64,000 nucleotides of DNA from DYJK01 sp040755055 (GTDB lineage Bacteria > Bacteroidota > Ignavibacteria > Ignavibacteriales > Melioribacteraceae). The stretch's first letter is position 1, and each line of letters opens with the position of its first letter. The notes under the pieces are model-generated. The model saw nothing but the letters and a program-made list of their open reading frames with translations. It was not told the DNA's origin and ran no database searches. The stretch covers positions 62,001-126,000 of the forward strand of contig JBFMBS010000006.1 in NCBI GenBank assembly GCA_040755055.1. Direction: 5' to 3'. The translations under genes and the position numbers were made by a program. This document shows, piece by piece, positions 63,596-64,000 of this stretch.

Positions 63596-64000
63596 TTACT
63601 TACTTTCGATAATTTCAATTTCGTATAAGAGTGTGCTGTTAGGAGAAATTACGAACCTTTTTTTGCCGGTCTCATACTTTCCATAAAACCCGTTATTGAC
63701 GCCGTAACCTAATTCAGCCGGAAGAACTATAATTCTCTTTTCACCAGGTTTCATGCCGGCAATCATTTCATCAAATCCGGGATTAATTTTTGTTGTGCCG
63801 ATTTTGTAAATAAATTCTTGAGGTGTGTTGCCGAAATCAGGTTTTCCTTCATATGCTGTGCTTACAAATGAAAGTTTGTCAATCAACACCTTGCCTGAAT
63901 ATCTAACTAATAAAGAATCACCTTCTTTTGGTTTTTCTCCGGTTCCTTCGCTTATGATTTTGTATTTAATTCCGTTGGGAGTCTCAATTAAGCCGGGAAT
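63596..64000 (-). CDS. FKBP-type peptidyl-prolyl isomerase (partial)
   Basis: The minus-strand frame is open to the window edge, so the start is missing. The visible 134 residues form an FKBP domain: IKYKIISEGTGEKPKEGDSL, the active-site words GFDEMIAGMKPGEKRIIVLP and ELGYG, and LLYEIEIIESK at the end. It catalyses cis-trans isomerisation of prolyl bonds; a signal peptide, if any, lies outside the window. The core has an insertion (NNGFYGKYETGKKRF) before the last strands. Confidence 0.9.
   Translation of the reverse strand: MPGLIETPNGIKYKIISEGTGEKPKEGDSLLVRYSGKVLIDKLSFVSTAYEGKPDFGNTPQEFIYKIGTTKINPGFDEMIAGMKPGEKRIIVLPAELGYGVNNGFYGKYETGKKRFVISPNSTLLYEIEIIESK

Overview
The window most likely comes from a bacterium of the Ignavibacteria (Bacteroidota/Chlorobi side of the FCB group). 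The evidence is two large secreted proteins ending in the type IX secretion sorting domain with the NYPNPFNP signature, AT-rich DNA, many TTG/GTG starts, a Bacteroidota-type promoter (TTG-N20-TAnnTTTG) before a sigma factor gene, and many short palindromic repeats between genes and even inside them. No rRNA or tRNA gene was seen.

Positions 1-30,000 are mostly housekeeping and accessory metabolism: an aldehyde dehydrogenase, a WYL regulator, DNA repair (tag), a delta-60-repeat T9SS protein, a porin-amt ammonium pair, a LytTR response regulator, alaS, an ECF sigma/anti-sigma pair, PspC membrane proteins, an HTH-ATPase-STAS-like regulator with three operator-like repeats, arginase, a yeast-type cytosine deaminase, OsmC, MarR, a TlpA-like thioredoxin protein, DUF1015-serC and a second T9SS protein. 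Positions 29,500-35,000 hold an aromatic ammonia-lyase with an unusual Ala-Cys-Gly cofactor triad. After it comes a single-chain restriction-modification enzyme flanked by two copies of a four-palindrome REP-like unit, with an IS200/IS605-type Y1 transposase beside the second copy. Positions 35,400-47,200 carry a four-gene cell-envelope operon (lipoproteins, OmpA), hflX, a BatA/vWA membrane protein, a glycosyltransferase and a SpoIID-like protein; trhO follows at 47,363.

Positions 48,391-62,226 are the most interesting part: a complete type III-B CRISPR-Cas locus on the + strand. Gene order is DHH-phosphodiesterase/CorA fusion, cmr1, cmr2 (cas10), cmr3, cmr4, cmr5, cmr6, cas6-RT-cas1 fusion, cas2 (frameshifted as read), leader, and a 26-repeat array. 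Cas10 has an intact GGDD cyclase motif but no HD nuclease domain, and the CorA-like half of the first gene resembles the membrane effector activated by SAM-AMP in Bacteroides fragilis type III-B. My inference is that Cas10 makes a nucleotide messenger that opens the CorA pore, while the fused DHH domain degrades the messenger. The Cas6-RT-Cas1 protein suggests spacers may be captured from RNA. The spacers agree: read antisense, at least five contain a start-codon context (two with a Shine-Dalgarno sequence), and three are open only on the antisense strand.

After the array come about 500 bases of degenerate repeats, a Tat-signal membrane protein of unknown function, and a partial FKBP-type prolyl isomerase that runs off the window.
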